A stretch of 64,000 bases of DNA from Promerops cafer (taxonomy: Eukaryota; Chordata; Aves; Passeriformes; Nectariniidae): the NCBI GenBank assembly GCA_013398275.1, contig VZSE01005952.1, forward strand, positions 620,001 through 684,000. The letters are read 5' to 3'. Below the pieces are notes generated by a model, which saw only the letters and a program-made list of their open reading frames with translations, had not been told where the DNA came from and made no database searches. This document shows, piece by piece, positions 39,061-50,859 of the stretch (position 1 is its first letter; the number at the start of each line of letters is the position of its first letter). The translations under genes were made by a program, and so were the position numbers.

Positions 39061-40068
39061 AATAAGCAGTTTTCAGACCTACCCTCCATAGGAATAATCT
39101 GTCAAACACACAATAGAATGAATTTAAGTAGGCTTCACAACATGAGAGAAAAGTAAAGACATAGATGAACAGGGATGAAATAGCAGGGGAGATTTAATTC
39201 ATCTATTACACTTGAACAGCACTGTTCTGTTTTAGTGCTTGTTTCTCTAACAATTCTGCAGCCTCAATTTTCAGCATGCAGGTATACAAATTTTAAAGAA
39301 AAGGCATCCTTCCCTAAGTGTTTATCATACATACAATAGAATGAAGAAAAACATATTTCTATGAGATAAATTTTCTCTGCTAAAGAAGTGTATTAAAACC
39401 AATATATTAGGATCTATAATAAGTCATGAGGAAGGATCCGAGGTGAGTTAAACCAGGGCAGTCTCTGTCCATCTATTACAAGCAGACCACAGCTCACTAT
39501 TTTTCACACAAGTTCTTCTCTTGCCAGAAATTTCTCTTTGCCTAGCTTTCTCTTAGGAAGTAGGGAAATAAACTCATTGCACACATGTTTAATTGGGCAC
39601 ACATAAATAGAGAAGAGAAACTGGCACCCCTCCATTGCAGGAGGAAAAAGAAGAGAAGCATCACTAAGTACTAAGCTATTCCTCTTCCAGGTTGCCACTT
39701 CAAGTGAGACCCAAGAACAAGAGCTGCTAACTTGGCCTGATCGCTGCTTCATGGCCCATTTTTAGCCCCCACTCTATTTTCACCAGAGCAGATAACACAG
39801 AAACACCAATAACAGCTGCATTTGGCAGTATCTGGGTCAGACTTTGGCCAGAAATTAAAGGCAGCTTGACTCCTTAGAGTCTCTCCCTACACTGCTGTGA
39901 TATTTGCCCCTGGCTCTTTCCAGAAGCCCCACAAGCACTCTGAGCACCCCCAGGGGAGAGCTGAGCCCTCACAGCCCTGGCTGCTGCTGCCCAGGGAGCA
40001 AACACAAGGCTCTCCATTTGGGCAACCAGAAATACTAAAATCTCTCTCAAAATTCTTTCAGAGATGAT
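39061..40068. other. unique sequence, no gene seen
   Basis: AT-rich to 39860, then a moderately GC-rich stretch at about 39890-40010 rich in CAGCCC/CTGCTGC words. Minus-strand frames here are short, unrecognisable and run into the adjacent A/C repeat. Confidence 0.45.
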
Positions 40069-40165
40069 AAAAAAAAAAAAACCAAAACAAAACAAAAAAC
40101 AACAACAACAAAACCACAAAAACAAACAAACAAAAACAAAAAAAAACAAACAAAAAAAAAAATAA
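40069..40165 (+). repeat. A-rich (CAAA/CAA)n low-complexity tract
   Basis: Almost pure A and C with a leading A run and repeated CAA, CAAA and CAAAA steps. The part from 40102 on is the first part of the 295-bp duplicated unit. Phe/Val/Cys-rich minus-strand frames over it are repeat translations. Confidence 0.9.
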
Positions 40166-40691
40166 ACCAATTTGCCACAACTGTGTTGTATTTTTAATTT
40201 TGCCTTTTAGCATGGCCTTACAGGAGACATGAGAAGGAAAGATGAGCAAAGGCATGGCCAGAAGCCTGACGGTCAATTCAAAAGATTTTTCCCCCAATAA
40301 AGTCAGTCATGACAGCACACAGACACTCTCAACCATACATCCCAGGTCCAGACACACTGCTTTGCATCCATGAATATGGACACAGGAGAAAAAAGANCAA
40401 CAACAAAACCACAAAAACAAACAAACAAAAACAAAAAAAAACAAACAAAAAAAAAAATAAACCAATTTGCCACAACTGTGTTGTATTTTTAATTTTGCCT
40501 TTTAGCATGGCCTTACAGGAGACATGAGAAGGAAAGATGAGCAAAGGCATGGCCAGAAGCCTGACGGTCAATTCAAAAGATTTTTCCCCCAATAAAGTCA
40601 GTCATGACAGCACACAGACACTCTCAACCATACATCCCAGGTCCAGACACACTGCTTTGCATCCATGAATATGGACACAGGAGAAAAAAGA
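40102..40691 (+). repeat. perfect 295-bp tandem duplication (likely assembly artefact)
   Basis: Bases 40102-40396 recur at an exact 295-base offset up to 40691. I see no mismatch other than the N at the second copy's first base, including the same A9 and A11 run lengths. The unit begins in the (CAA)n tract, passes through unique sequence and ends in GAGAAAAAAGA. Perfect identity with a single N at the junction is what unmerged overlapping contig ends look like. A very recent real duplication is the alternative. Confidence 0.93.
40397..40397. other. single ambiguous base N (assembly junction)
   Basis: This is the only N I noticed in the window, and it falls exactly at the boundary between the two 295-base copies. 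The aligned base in the first copy (40102) is A. It probably marks a contig join rather than a sequencing ambiguity. Confidence 0.95.
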
Positions 40692-41499
40692 AAAAGAAAA
40701 AAAAAATCTTTTCCTTCCTACATCCTGGCAGCAGACCAAAAATCAATACCAGTTGCCTAAGTAAAATCTCACCCTGACAGGGCCTCCCTGCTGGCTACGC
40801 AGCAATACTAATGGTCTTGTTGTGGTCTTTAGACAACACAGGGATGTCAATATAATTTTGTTCCACTTTTCTTGCTTGCCATCTCCCATCTGCAACCAAT
40901 TCATAACCTCAGTTACTCATACCTTTGCACAAATGGACTGAGTCTCCACCTACACATTTAGCTGTCCCTTTCCTTACTCCAGTGCCTCTCTGATCACCGT
41001 GACAGCCTTTGCAGTGTGTCCCTCCAAATCTGCTTTGCCTTTAATATTTCACGAAAATGCCAATGAAAACTGCCTTCGCCTCCTGGGAGCAAAAAAATCT
41101 TCTTTTCTTCTTCAAGCACAGTAGACAAAGCCTATTCCCATCAGCCTAAATAAATAAGCAATGGAATCAGAAAATCAGGGGCATATATTGAAGGCTTTTC
41201 AAATCTTAACCTTAGAAGGCTTCAGAGATATTAGTTAACTCCTTAGGGAAAATATTGCATTTCACAGAAAAAATAAAAGTTATATACACATTTAGCAAAA
41301 GTGTTGAAAACATAGACTGCGTACCTTTTGGTGAGCAACAACATGAAAAGTTCTAAAGCCTTAAGCCTAAAATATTTACATTTTCTAAACAGGCAGCTAA
41401 CTGTAGAGAAACACAGACACAGCCAGGTATAAAACAGAGGATGTTCAACTGGATATTAAACACTTGAGAGGAAGGATGACCACCTTTCCATCGGCACAG
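40692..41499. other. unique sequence, nothing seen
   Basis: Begins with an A/G-rich tail (GAAAAAGAAAAAAAAAATC style) at about 40680-40708, then ordinary AT-rich sequence without genes or known repeats. Confidence 0.45.
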
Positions 41500-41670
41500 C
41501 AGTCCCGTCGTTCAGGAGAGCCGGGCTCTGGGAGCTGTGGAGCCCAGGCCAGGCTGTGCAGCCCAAAGCGGCCAGGGCAGCCCCAGGCAGGGCGGAGCCG
41601 GCTCTGCGAGCTCCCGTGGGCACGGCCGCCAAGGCACCGCTGGCTCCTCCGGAACCACCTCAGCTAACGT
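41500..41670. other. CpG-rich mini-island
   Basis: About 170 bases are markedly GC-rich with around twelve CpG dinucleotides between 41507 and 41652 (words AGCCGGGCTC, GGGCGGAGCCGG, CACGGCCGCC). It is shorter than a classical CpG island. Open frames on both strands (41464-41667 plus, 41512-41706 minus) follow from the GC content and show no known domain. It could mark a promoter of an unannotated non-coding transcript, an orphan CpG patch or a GC-biased conversion tract. Confidence 0.45.
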
Positions 41671-42080
41671 GGATAAGCCGGCAAGAGAAACCAGCCTATA
41701 GTACATATATCCTCGGCCTCATAAGGTCACTGTGAGAGTTAAACAAAGGGGGAAAATATAATAATTCTCAGTGGCCTCTGCTGTGTTTCACAGCATGCCA
41801 AGGCCAGGGCAGTGCTGCAGCCGGGGCTCCCCTGCCTCAGGCCAGGCTCCAGAGGCAGGTTCCCATGGCTGCCTCTTGCAGGCTGAGCACAAGTGGTACC
41901 AAAACTCGTGGTAACACAAGTGTCACACTGTGACCTTGTATAAACTTGTCTTTAAACACAGAAGAGCCCTCACCTCAGAGCTCAGCGGGTCTGTCGCCAA
42001 CTCCGGTGCTCAGGCACCCCAGGCCTTGCTCTTCCTACCTCAGGCTGGAGGGCGAAGGCAGACTGTGCCCCAGAGCGTTT
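41671..42080. other. moderately GC-rich non-coding patch
   Basis: GC content stays raised between about 41790 and 42080, with CCAGG and CAGGC words and a few CpGs. Two overlapping plus frames (41930-42163 and 41946-42197) read as chance. Confidence 0.4.
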
Positions 42081-43259
42081 GGTACAGCACAAACCCACAC
42101 CACACCACCACAGCTCTGCTTCTTAAAAGCTCAGCACAGTATGCAAGACAAAGAACGTGTTAACCGAAGGGAGTTAAGGCTAAGAGCTGAGATTTGAAGG
42201 TACACAACCATGAGGACATGGAAGATCCACAGTGGTCCATGGCAGAGCAGTTTGGGAGCAGGCACGTTGATAATTTAGAATAACAGACTCAGTTCCTCAT
42301 CCCAACTCCTCAGTCTTCTCTTCCCTCCCTACCTCTGTGAAGCCCCCTGATCTCCAGCTATTCCATGTGCTCACAAGAACAGTGAACCAACACCTTTTAT
42401 TCTAGAAATCACTCACAAGAACTGTAACTGCATTGGATGGAAATCTGACATGGGTCCAGCTGCACTCAATGGACGTAGGAGTTGTTTCCGGTAGTCTGCA
42501 ACCATCGTTAACTATTTTTTGGGTCCAGATGAAGTACACCAGATTAAAAAAACCCAAACAGCCAAACCTCCAGATTGGTCTCAAAGACATCACCCTGAAT
42601 TCACAATGCAGTAAGAATCAGTCTAGTAGAAACCAAGTAGATTGATATGGAAGACTCTTCCCCCACACACTCCCCACAAGTAATTTTTTTCTGTAATACT
42701 TAAATTTGAAGCAAATAGAATGTTTGAATCAAACTGAACGTTTCTTACAAGAATTAGTATATTGTTTGTTGAAGGGTGAGGATTTGGCCATTGTACCCAG
42801 ACATCTCCAGCTGTTGCTTGTACATTCAGTCACAGTAGAGAAGAGTAGTTCACGTTATTCCCATAACCAAGGCCACTATTGCTTTCTTGGCTTCCTACAA
42901 GGCATTTTACCAAAAAATGTATTGACAATTTCAGAATGCCATTGCTACATAAACATACAGATTTTTAAAAAAGCATTTTAAGAAATCAAGAAAAATGAAA
43001 ATTAGCATGTAAATGCCTTATGTAAAATGGAAGCACCGGGAAAGATGAACACCTTTCAGGGAAGAAGTGGGAGGCAAATGCACTAGAAGAAATGAGAAAA
43101 CTTTCAAGAAGATCACAAAAAGAGCTAGAAATACTGGGAATCACGGACAGGAGCCAGGGAAAAATATATGGAGCAGATGAAAGCCTTTGAGAATTCCTAT
43201 TGCATAGATTGAAATGACAGATACACATCACTCACAAACAAAATTCATTAATAAATATA
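42081..43259. other. unique sequence, no gene seen
   Basis: Unique sequence of mixed composition. Frames at 42433-42645 and 42706-42981 (plus) lack any recognisable domain. Nothing else is supportable. Confidence 0.45.
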
Positions 43260-43640
43260 CATTTCTTTTTTCAGGATGCACCATTTTGTTTATTAGCAAA
43301 TTCCCCGCTAATATATTATAAATATATGTGTTACAGGCCCCTTAGTAAAACTGATGATAAAGACATCTGTATACAGTACTGCTTTTAGCATATCAGCAGA
43401 AAATTAAACAACTTTAAATTTCATTTCCAGTACAAAGGTTATTTATCTTTAAATAAAATGCTTCTGAGCAATTAGTAAACATTCCACTATATTACTGCAG
43501 GGTGATAGGATTAAAAGAAGTTTATTACTTTTAAGCTTGATATAACATTTACTGAACTGTGAATTAACACAGAGATAAATGCAAAATATCTCACATTTGG
43601 CTAATTAAGAACCAACATTAGTTTTCCTCATTGTAGCCAA
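43260..43640. promoter_or_regulatory. possible conserved non-coding element (weak)
   Basis: AT-rich but complex sequence with ATGCAAAAT (43579-43587, near the POU octamer), a TAATTA core (43602-43607) and ATTAG words. No repeat or coding frame. AT-rich background makes chance occurrence likely. Confidence 0.15.
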
Positions 43641-44468
43641 AATATTTGGGCCAAATCCCTAGTGAGTAAAAGTTAGTCAAGTCTGTTTACTCCAGCCTAA
43701 ACTGCTTGCAGCTCAGATCTTGGCTTATGCCCTGACCTGGGACTTGCACTAACAGTGAGCCCTATCAACAGCTGATAGAATGAGCTTCCTACTGAAATCT
43801 CTAGTGTCAGCATTTAGGATTAACTTATTGACAAAAAAAAAAAAAAATCAAAAAGAGAGAGAGAGAAAAGGCACAAGGAAGTAACATCATCAATAAAGCA
43901 GAGCTAAGAGGTAGAAAGGGAAAAAAAGAGAGAAATCACACTGCTTCATAAAAATCAGAAACTTCCATAGAAAACCAAAACTTTTTGCACTGAATTTTCA
44001 CTAAGGTTCTTACAAATGTAAATTATTTTCGGAGTTTGAAAACTGTTATTTCACATGTTAATAATCCAGGTATGATTCACACTGAAAATAGGGACACTTC
44101 ATCATGGAAATAGTATTAAATTCTCACTGGGATAAATTTGTTATTTTGCCTAGAGCAAAGTCATCACATTGAATTCACATGGTAAGTGTTAGCATTGCAA
44201 CCTCTGTCAGATTTGGACAAACTCTCCTCAAAAACCCATTTCTAAAAACACTTGGAAGCCAACTTTCACAGAACTAAAGATAACCAAAATATAAATTCTT
44301 CAAATATGTTATCATTATCATGGCCAGCTTCATTACTGGACAAGCTAACTTTTCCAGAATGCTTATGACAGACATGAAGGGCATTAGGAGCTCCTCCTTG
44401 TACTCAGCCTAAGACCAACACGTGAATCACATATTCTTCAGTTCAACCATGATGACATTTCTCTCCTT
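43641..44468. other. AT-rich sequence with A15 and (GA)n tracts
   Basis: Contains A15 at 43833-43847 followed by a short (GA)n run at about 43854-43865. Otherwise unique AT-rich sequence with no gene. Confidence 0.6.
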
Positions 44469-44489
44469 CCCCCCCCCCCCCCACCCCCC
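44469..44489 (+). repeat. poly(C) tract
   Basis: Fourteen C, one A and six more C. On the opposite strand this is a G-run that could be hard to sequence. Its exact length should be treated with caution. Confidence 0.9.
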
Positions 44490-46385
44490 ATAGGATACAA
44501 AAACAGAGAACTGGAAAAGTATTTATATTGTCCATTTGCACTAGAGGCAATTCTTCAGGAAAACACCGTGTTTTGTTAGTTCAGCTCCTGAATTTAAAAA
44601 TAATCATGATGCTCAGGTAAAAGAAGTAATACATAGCACAGTGCTCGGCTCAGAACAATCCAAAGCATCGCAGTACCAGCACAGGAAAGATCTTCCTCAT
44701 CAGACCAGAGCACAGCAGCAGGTACAAGGTCTAATTCACTGCACTAGCAGCTGGCCTGTCTCAGAGGCAGCAAGGTACCACATCCTCCCAAAGCCCAGAA
44801 ATTTCCAGTAATAAGTAGATAAAGGAGTCACATATGCAGCTACAAACCCTGCGTTCCTTAAGTGTGCCTACTAAGGTGTCTCTGCTTCATTTCTCAACAT
44901 GTATGATACAGTTTTGAACAGCTGTTGGTACAAACAGATGCAATTTCCCCATTCTAATATTTAGTCATATTTCAATTTACTTATATTGCAACTGCTACAT
45001 TGAACCAAGTGATACTGGCAAGTGGAATGACACACAACCCCACTACCTTTACAATGAAATTGGTGATCAAAACTTATTGGTCCCAATGGAAAGCGGTAGT
45101 CACTGGTATTAGGATACTACTTCTTAGTGTACTGTATCCTTAAATTGTTTTAATTTCATGAAACTGAAGGTTTGAAAATTTCCCACCACTTCCACTATTT
45201 ATAATATGCCCTTTTAATTCTTCCCCCCCAAAAAACACAACAACAACAAACCAACGTTCACAGAACAATCACAAATAGAAGGCTGGGCTTTATTGTCTAT
45301 TACGTTAATTTAGTTTTCAGTTAGTGCTGTCCCAGATCCAATGTCGTAGTGTATGAGGCTCCCAGCCTTCTCACTCAATAAGTCAGCAGCTCCAATTCAG
45401 TGATTTCAATCAAAACAGAAAGAAAGAACATGAAATTTTTATTACAACTTGATCCCTGACAATTTTTATTTCAAAATTATTCCATTGAAAAGGCAGACAA
45501 TTATGGTTTTTAAGTCTTAAAAGCAGGCCAAAGTGAAAAGTAACTGTGGTAATTTCTCGTTCACCTTTGCTCCATATATAAACACACACAGAGATTTATA
45601 CAATAAGGTGGAATAAGATGTGTAGAAGAAGAAAGAAAAGCAGAAAAGCAGCCAAAATTAAGCACAGTCTTAACTTCAAAAGCTTCAAGGAAATGTTTTC
45701 TATTCAACTGAATTTTAATGGCAGGAATGTGGGGGTAACGTACGTGTGCAGCAAAACATCAGCTATGTGGGCAACAACCAAGATGATGCTCTCAGCAGGG
45801 TAAGATGTTACCTTTACCCCAGCACAGTTAGGATCTGGTGGGATTTGGGATCTTACCTCAAGCTCACTCACAAGTCTTTCTCCACAAGAGGAGAAAAGCA
45901 GCCTGTATGCCTTGCATAAGGTCCCAGCACAACTCTTGCCTCGACAGCTGGCAGAGGAGAGTGGTTGCATACGTGTAAAAAAAGGAGACAAGAGAGCATG
46001 GACTTGCCTACACAAATCAAACAGGATATCAAGTCACCATAACCCTGGGTGAGGCATCACAAGAGGGATCACGAGCAGTACACCCGTGCAGAACTTTTTT
46101 TTTCTGCCTCTGAACAAAATTATCCAACACTCTTTATTTTAACATTGTAAGGAAGATTCACACATTCTATTAGAAAGCACTGTCTTGCTCTTTTCCTGGC
46201 CGTTGGCCACCACTGAGACTCAAATTGGTTATTGCAGAGGTAAAAACAACATCTTGCAAAGAATCATCAGAGGCCATTTCCTCAGTTTTCCTATTAAAAC
46301 ATACTTTACTATATCAGGAGTGACTATGTGGTGCCTAACTATCAGAAAAGCATTACACATGACAGAGAATCTGGAGCTGAATCTT

Positions 46386-46387
<2 letters not shown>
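44490..46387. other. AT-rich unique sequence, no gene seen
   Basis: No gene or transposon is recognised. A short C7-A7-CAACAACAACAAA tract lies at about 45223-45251. A 103-codon minus frame at 45704-46015 resembles no known protein. Confidence 0.5.

Positions 46388-46423
<36 letters not shown>
46388..46423 (-). repeat. poly(T) tract, T30 followed by A6
   Basis: Thirty T in a row followed by six A. Read on the minus strand it is an A30 run that could be the tail of a retroposed sequence, but no recognisable source sequence lies to its right. It is the longest homopolymer I noticed in the window. Confidence 0.92.
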
Positions 46424-48251
46424 GGTAGTTTTTTCTATCTTCCCCTTCCCCTGTGCCTAATCTTTAGCAATCCAAAGCTAGAAGAACAGGTCAAAACTAA
46501 ATGGAGCTGCTCCTTCAGAGGTCCAGGGCAATGAGGAGGTGTGCAGTGACAGTGGAAATCACCAAGGCAAGACCAGCTGCCTCCCTGCAGGAGGACAGCT
46601 GATGTGCTGGGGCAGCTGTGAGCACTAGGAAACACTGCACTGATCAACCTGTCTTGGAACAGTTAAGACAAAATTAAACAAATCAGCCACATTTGTTTTT
46701 CTAACTGTGGTACGGCAACAACAACCAAAGGTAATCACCTGCCTGCCCTGGCTCCTTTTCTCCTACGGTAAAAAGAACAAAGAGAATTAGGAATTAGCTC
46801 AAACCCTATAATGCTTTGAACTGTCATGACTTCTGGTCCAGTCTTATTCTTTTTGCTCAGCAGTAGCTGTGCCTCACATCAGAGCAGAAGGCATCCTACC
46901 CCATGCCTTGTTCCTACACAACTGCCAGGCATTGTCCCACAGCTGGGCAGTGGCAAAAATCTTTGATAGACAATAAATTTTCCTGGACTTGCCTCTCAAA
47001 CTGTTTCACATCAAAGAAACTGATGGTGTGTGAATCTCTAAGGTTCAGAGTTCGCTCAATTTGGATGAGCCCTGAAGCATTCACAATTTTATTCAAGTCA
47101 CCCTGCCCAGGATCTCATAGCAGGAACAGACTTCCTTAGGGGATTTCTGGCATTGCAACTTTCTATTCAAGAGTGTTGGGATATGCTCCTATCCTTAAAA
47201 CCAAAAACATTTCATTTAACATTTCAGGGCATTTAAAATAATACTAAAAATTCTGTGTGGCCAAATGTCAAAATTTGTGCTAGGTATGGGGAGTCCCAGT
47301 TCCAGATTTCTCCAACCACTTTTAGTTATTGACATTTCAGGCATATATTTTTTCTATACTTTATTAAAAGCAGTTTTCCCAATTTCTGGCTAATATTCCA
47401 GAATTAGAATTTCCTGAATTCATCTGCTTCCATCAGAAAGAAGGCTTAGAGGTTTTGGGTTTTTTTCTGGAGTAATAAATATAAATCAAAGAGCTCACTG
47501 GCTCAAGAGAAGACTTAGTCTCCTAACTCTTAGGCTTCACTGTATAGTCCACTGTGAGATGTCCCAAAACTAAAAAAGCTACTTTAAGAATCTTGAGTCT
47601 CCTTCTTCCCCTCACTCTCTGTCTTTATTCTTAAGGATGCCTTCTTCCTGTCCTTTAGAGGCCACAGCACTTTCACTTCCCTGAGAGAATGAGCCTTCAT
47701 TATACACAAATATACAACCACAAAGTGTTTTGCATGAGCTCAGGCAGCACTACAGAAACTACACTTTATTTTACTGGGTCTCCCAGATTGTTTGCAAGAA
47801 GTTCAGGATAATGTTAATTTTCACAACTGCGTAATCACTTGCATTTCCTCAGGCACACATTCTCTTTATTATACGTGTGTCAGTTCTGCGAGTCTGTGAC
47901 CTGGAATAGCTGTGTTCTTATAACACCACACCTAACTGCACTAACATATCAAACAGCACCTGCCAGAAAAACCTCCCAAAACAAAAACATGATAAAAAAC
48001 TCGGGACCTAAATCTGAACTTTTGTCCCCCTTGAAATCTCTCTATCACCCCTTGTTTAAATTCAACATATCAATCCAATAGCAATTTGCCTGTTTCACAG
48101 ATGATAAAGTTCCTGTCAATTTATAACAAACAAAACATATTAAAATGAAACATTTCAAGAAGCTAGGATTAGAAACATTTTATTCCTGGTCAGAAAACAA
48201 TTGAAGTACAGTCACTAGAATTGTTGTTCTTACTCTTGATCTCTTTATCCA
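46424..48251. other. unique sequence, no gene seen
   Basis: Slightly GC-richer around 46500-46630, then AT-rich. Short frames such as 46903-47139 plus are unrecognisable. No repeats of note. Confidence 0.45.
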
Positions 48252-48590
48252 CAGAATCATAAAATATGCTGACTTGGAAGGGATTCATCAGGATCATCGA
48301 GTCCAACCTCTGGCCCTGCACAGGACACCCCAACAATCACTCCCTGTACCCGAGAACATTGTCCAAACACATTTGTTGAACTCTGGCGGCCTTGGTGCTG
48401 TGACCATTTCCCTGGGGAATCTGTTCCATGCCCAACCATCCTCTGGGTGAAGAACATTTTCCTGATACCTGACCTTAACCTCCCCCAGCTCAGCTCCACA
48501 CCATTTCCTTGAGTCCTGTCACTGGTCACCAAGTGACAAGATCAGCATTTGCCCCTCCGCTTCCCCTCATGAGAATGTTCAAGATCAGCT
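48252..48590 (-). mobile_element. CR1 LINE, 5'-truncated 3' end with decayed ORF2 remnant
   Basis: The plus strand begins CAGAATCATAAAAT, continues with CTTGGAAGGGATTC and ATCATCGAGTCCAACCTCTGG, then ACCATCCTCTGGGTGAAGAAC and CACTGGTCACCA. This is the reverse complement of the familiar 3' end of avian CR1 elements. On the minus strand, a 91-codon open segment at 48257-48532 includes GIRKMFFTQRMVGH, a degraded form of the C-terminal end of the CR1 ORF2 polymerase. The left boundary is the element's 3' end; the right boundary, where resemblance fades, is uncertain by some tens of bases. It encodes nothing functional. Confidence 0.93.
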
Positions 48591-48722
48591 CCTGTGGATT
48601 CCCACAGTTTGTCTTACTCTCAGGGTAGATCACAACTCCAAGATACTCTACAGCAATTCATGCAGAGAGGGAAACCACAGACTCTTTCAGGAAATGCTGG
48701 CTATGCTTTCCTCGTGGGCTAC
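48591..48722. other. unique flank of CR1
   Basis: Short unique stretch between the CR1 remnant and the A-rich tract. It may include more of the CR1 copy in unrecognisable form. Confidence 0.4.
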
Positions 48723-48806
48723 AAAAAAAAAAAAAAACAACAACAACAAAAAAAAAACCCAAAACCAACAAACCAACCAAAAAAAATCCAAAAGAACAAC
48801 AACAGA
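48723..48806 (+). repeat. A-rich (CAA/CCAA)n low-complexity tract
   Basis: A15 is followed by CAACAACAAC, further A runs, AACCAACAAACCAACC and CAACAACAAC. Same style as the tracts at 2995 and 40069. Lys/Gln/Asn-rich plus frames here are repeat translations. Confidence 0.88.
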
Positions 48807-49789
48807 AGCATGAAAGCATTGTTTTCCTAAAAACACGGGGTTTTGTTTTTTAAAATATTTTGACAGATGATTCTCTAAAATATTTATAGCACAGCTTGAA
48901 GGAAACAATATAGATATCATCTCATTACACACACACTGTAAAAAACAGTCTTTTACTAGTAAGAGTTCACAAACCAAAACAATGGGATGGATAAGAGGAG
49001 AGAAGAAGAGCTATTATCCCTACAGGTACAAGTAGTTAGGAGATCCCTACAGAGACACACAGAGACTAAGTGACGTGCTATAACGCATGAAAAGTACGTG
49101 ACAGAGATAAGAACCAAGCCTTTATTTCCTCCCTCTGCTCTCTCTGCACCAGTCTTAGCCACAACAACATCTATCTTTTCACAAGGCTGGGCACCATTTT
49201 ATGGCTTTGCAATTATAGAAATGCACAGACAGATTTAGAGAACTGGAAAAATTAATTTTAGTTGCCTTGTTATACCAGTGAGTGATTGACAACCACAGCA
49301 AGATCTGAAAACACTGTGGTGTTTGCAAGATGAGACCTACTCAGCATTCTCAGACAGATCCATACTATACCACTGTATTACCAAGAGAAGCCTTGTGATA
49401 ATTTAGATAGCAAAGGAAGCCCAAAATCCACAAACAGGTAAGGGAGAGAAGAAATTGTGTTTATATATAGTCAGAACCTCAGAGGAGATAGATGGGAGAA
49501 ATACACATAGGAGGTTTTGTTGCCATTTTGCTCATGAAAAACAAGGAAAGAGGAGGGTTATTTCCCCTTCCCCCAAATCAGCTGCACAAGATCACTTAAC
49601 CATAGATAGCTCTGGCTGATTAAGAAACCTCAGATTGTTTGCCTGATATTCCCAATATCTCTGCTGTTCACAGGTGCAGGTCTAACTCAAGCCAAAGCCA
49701 ATTTCAAGTTTCCTTGTAGCTTAACTCTACCAAGCAGCACAGCTGTAGCAATGGCCTCATTATGTATATTACCTACTGATTTCACACTT
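48807..49789. other. AT-rich unique sequence, nothing seen
   Basis: No gene, RNA gene or known repeat is visible in this stretch. Confidence 0.45.
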
Positions 49790-50100
49790 GAATCCATTTT
49801 AAAGTCCTCCATGAGCCTCCCTATTAGCTAATAATGAAAAGTGCATCAAAGAGTATGTTGCTAAGTTGAGTGAAAAATTCAAAGCACTCCCAGTGAGACG
49901 GAGCTGCTGAAACCATGAAATAACAGTGGTCACTGAATTCTGCTCTCATTGTGGAACTGCTAATTATTGTATTTGGGACTAAAACCTAAACATCTGAGAC
50001 AGGCAGAAGGGGACAAGTTTTTTGTGTCTTGACAGATTTAGCACTGAATATAAGAATCAAGAAATTAATTTAGGCATTTAGATGGCTGAACATCATTTGT
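49790..50100. promoter_or_regulatory. candidate conserved non-coding element
   Basis: Complex, non-repetitive sequence with a TAATTATT word (49961-49968), a TGACAG MEIS/TGIF-type core (50030-50035) and AATTAATTTAGG near 50065. There is no open frame worth noting. The regulatory reading is inference and needs a conservation comparison. Confidence 0.2.
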
Positions 50101-50817
50101 CTCAGCTGTTTTGTACTTCATCCTAAAATCTGATCAGGGCTTATTGTACATCAGTTTAAGCAACTCATCTATGAATAAGGGAGAGGAGTGTCTAGAGATT
50201 ACAGCTCATAACTGCTGTAGCTACAAAGCAAAATTTCATTATAGCATTCTTTTCTTGTCATGCAAAAGAATCCCTATTTCATTATCACCTGTAACAATAG
50301 CTGCATTTTTTTTTAATTTTTATTCTATTTAATAAAAAAGCAGTAGTCCAAACTTCTGTCAAAATGAAAGAAAAAGAAATCAAGCCAGTGTCTGGGGAAA
50401 AGTTAAAATTTCTATACCAAAGTACAAAAACGGGTGGATAGAGCAGTTTCTCACTAGAGTTCTGGTGAGTAGAGTACCACATTTGAAAGAATTTATACCA
50501 TCAGTTAAGTAAGATGTTTTAAGCAGGAAAAGGAAATATTTAGTTGTCAGCATCCTAACAGTCCAAACTGAAGTGTAATAATTGGGACCACCCATGCATT
50601 ATTTGTCATTAATAAATGACAGTAAATTATAACAAATGATGACATCCACATAAGCTGTACACTCCTTTACCATGTGCCAACACAAAGAATTTTGGTTTAT
50701 ACCTCATGATGTGGATTTAGATTATTTAAATTAAAACAAACAAAAACATCTGCAACAACTCACCAGAACCACTAAGCTGCATTCAGATTAAACTGTTTGT
50801 GTAGCATATGGAGATGG
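50101..50817. other. AT-rich unique sequence, nothing seen
   Basis: No gene or known repeat. A TTTTTTTTAATTTTTATTC stretch near 50308 is simple AT-rich DNA. Confidence 0.45.
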
Positions 50818-50859
50818 CTGTTTGTAGTGAAACTGTTTCACTACCTGTTTGTAGTGAAA
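50818..50859. repeat. direct + inverted repeat (template-switch-like)
   Basis: CTGTTTGTAGTGAAA occurs at 50818-50832 and again at 50845-50859. Between and overlapping them lies GTTTCACTAC (50835-50844), the exact reverse complement of GTAGTGAAAC (50824-50833), separated by one T. The arm is therefore present as forward, reverse, forward. This layout matches what a short template switch during replication would leave. Confidence 0.85.

Noticed and set aside
40058..40297. Phe/Val/Leu-rich minus frame resembling a membrane protein
   Set aside because: The hydrophobic segment is a translation of the A/C-rich low-complexity tract, and it reappears at 40329-40592 only because of the 295-bp duplication.
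46388..46423. T30/A6 as the tail of a processed pseudogene on the minus strand
   Set aside because: No gene-like or retroposon sequence is recognisable to its right, and no target-site duplication was found.
48257..48532. 91-codon minus frame as a host gene
   Set aside because: It is the decayed end of CR1 ORF2, not a host gene.
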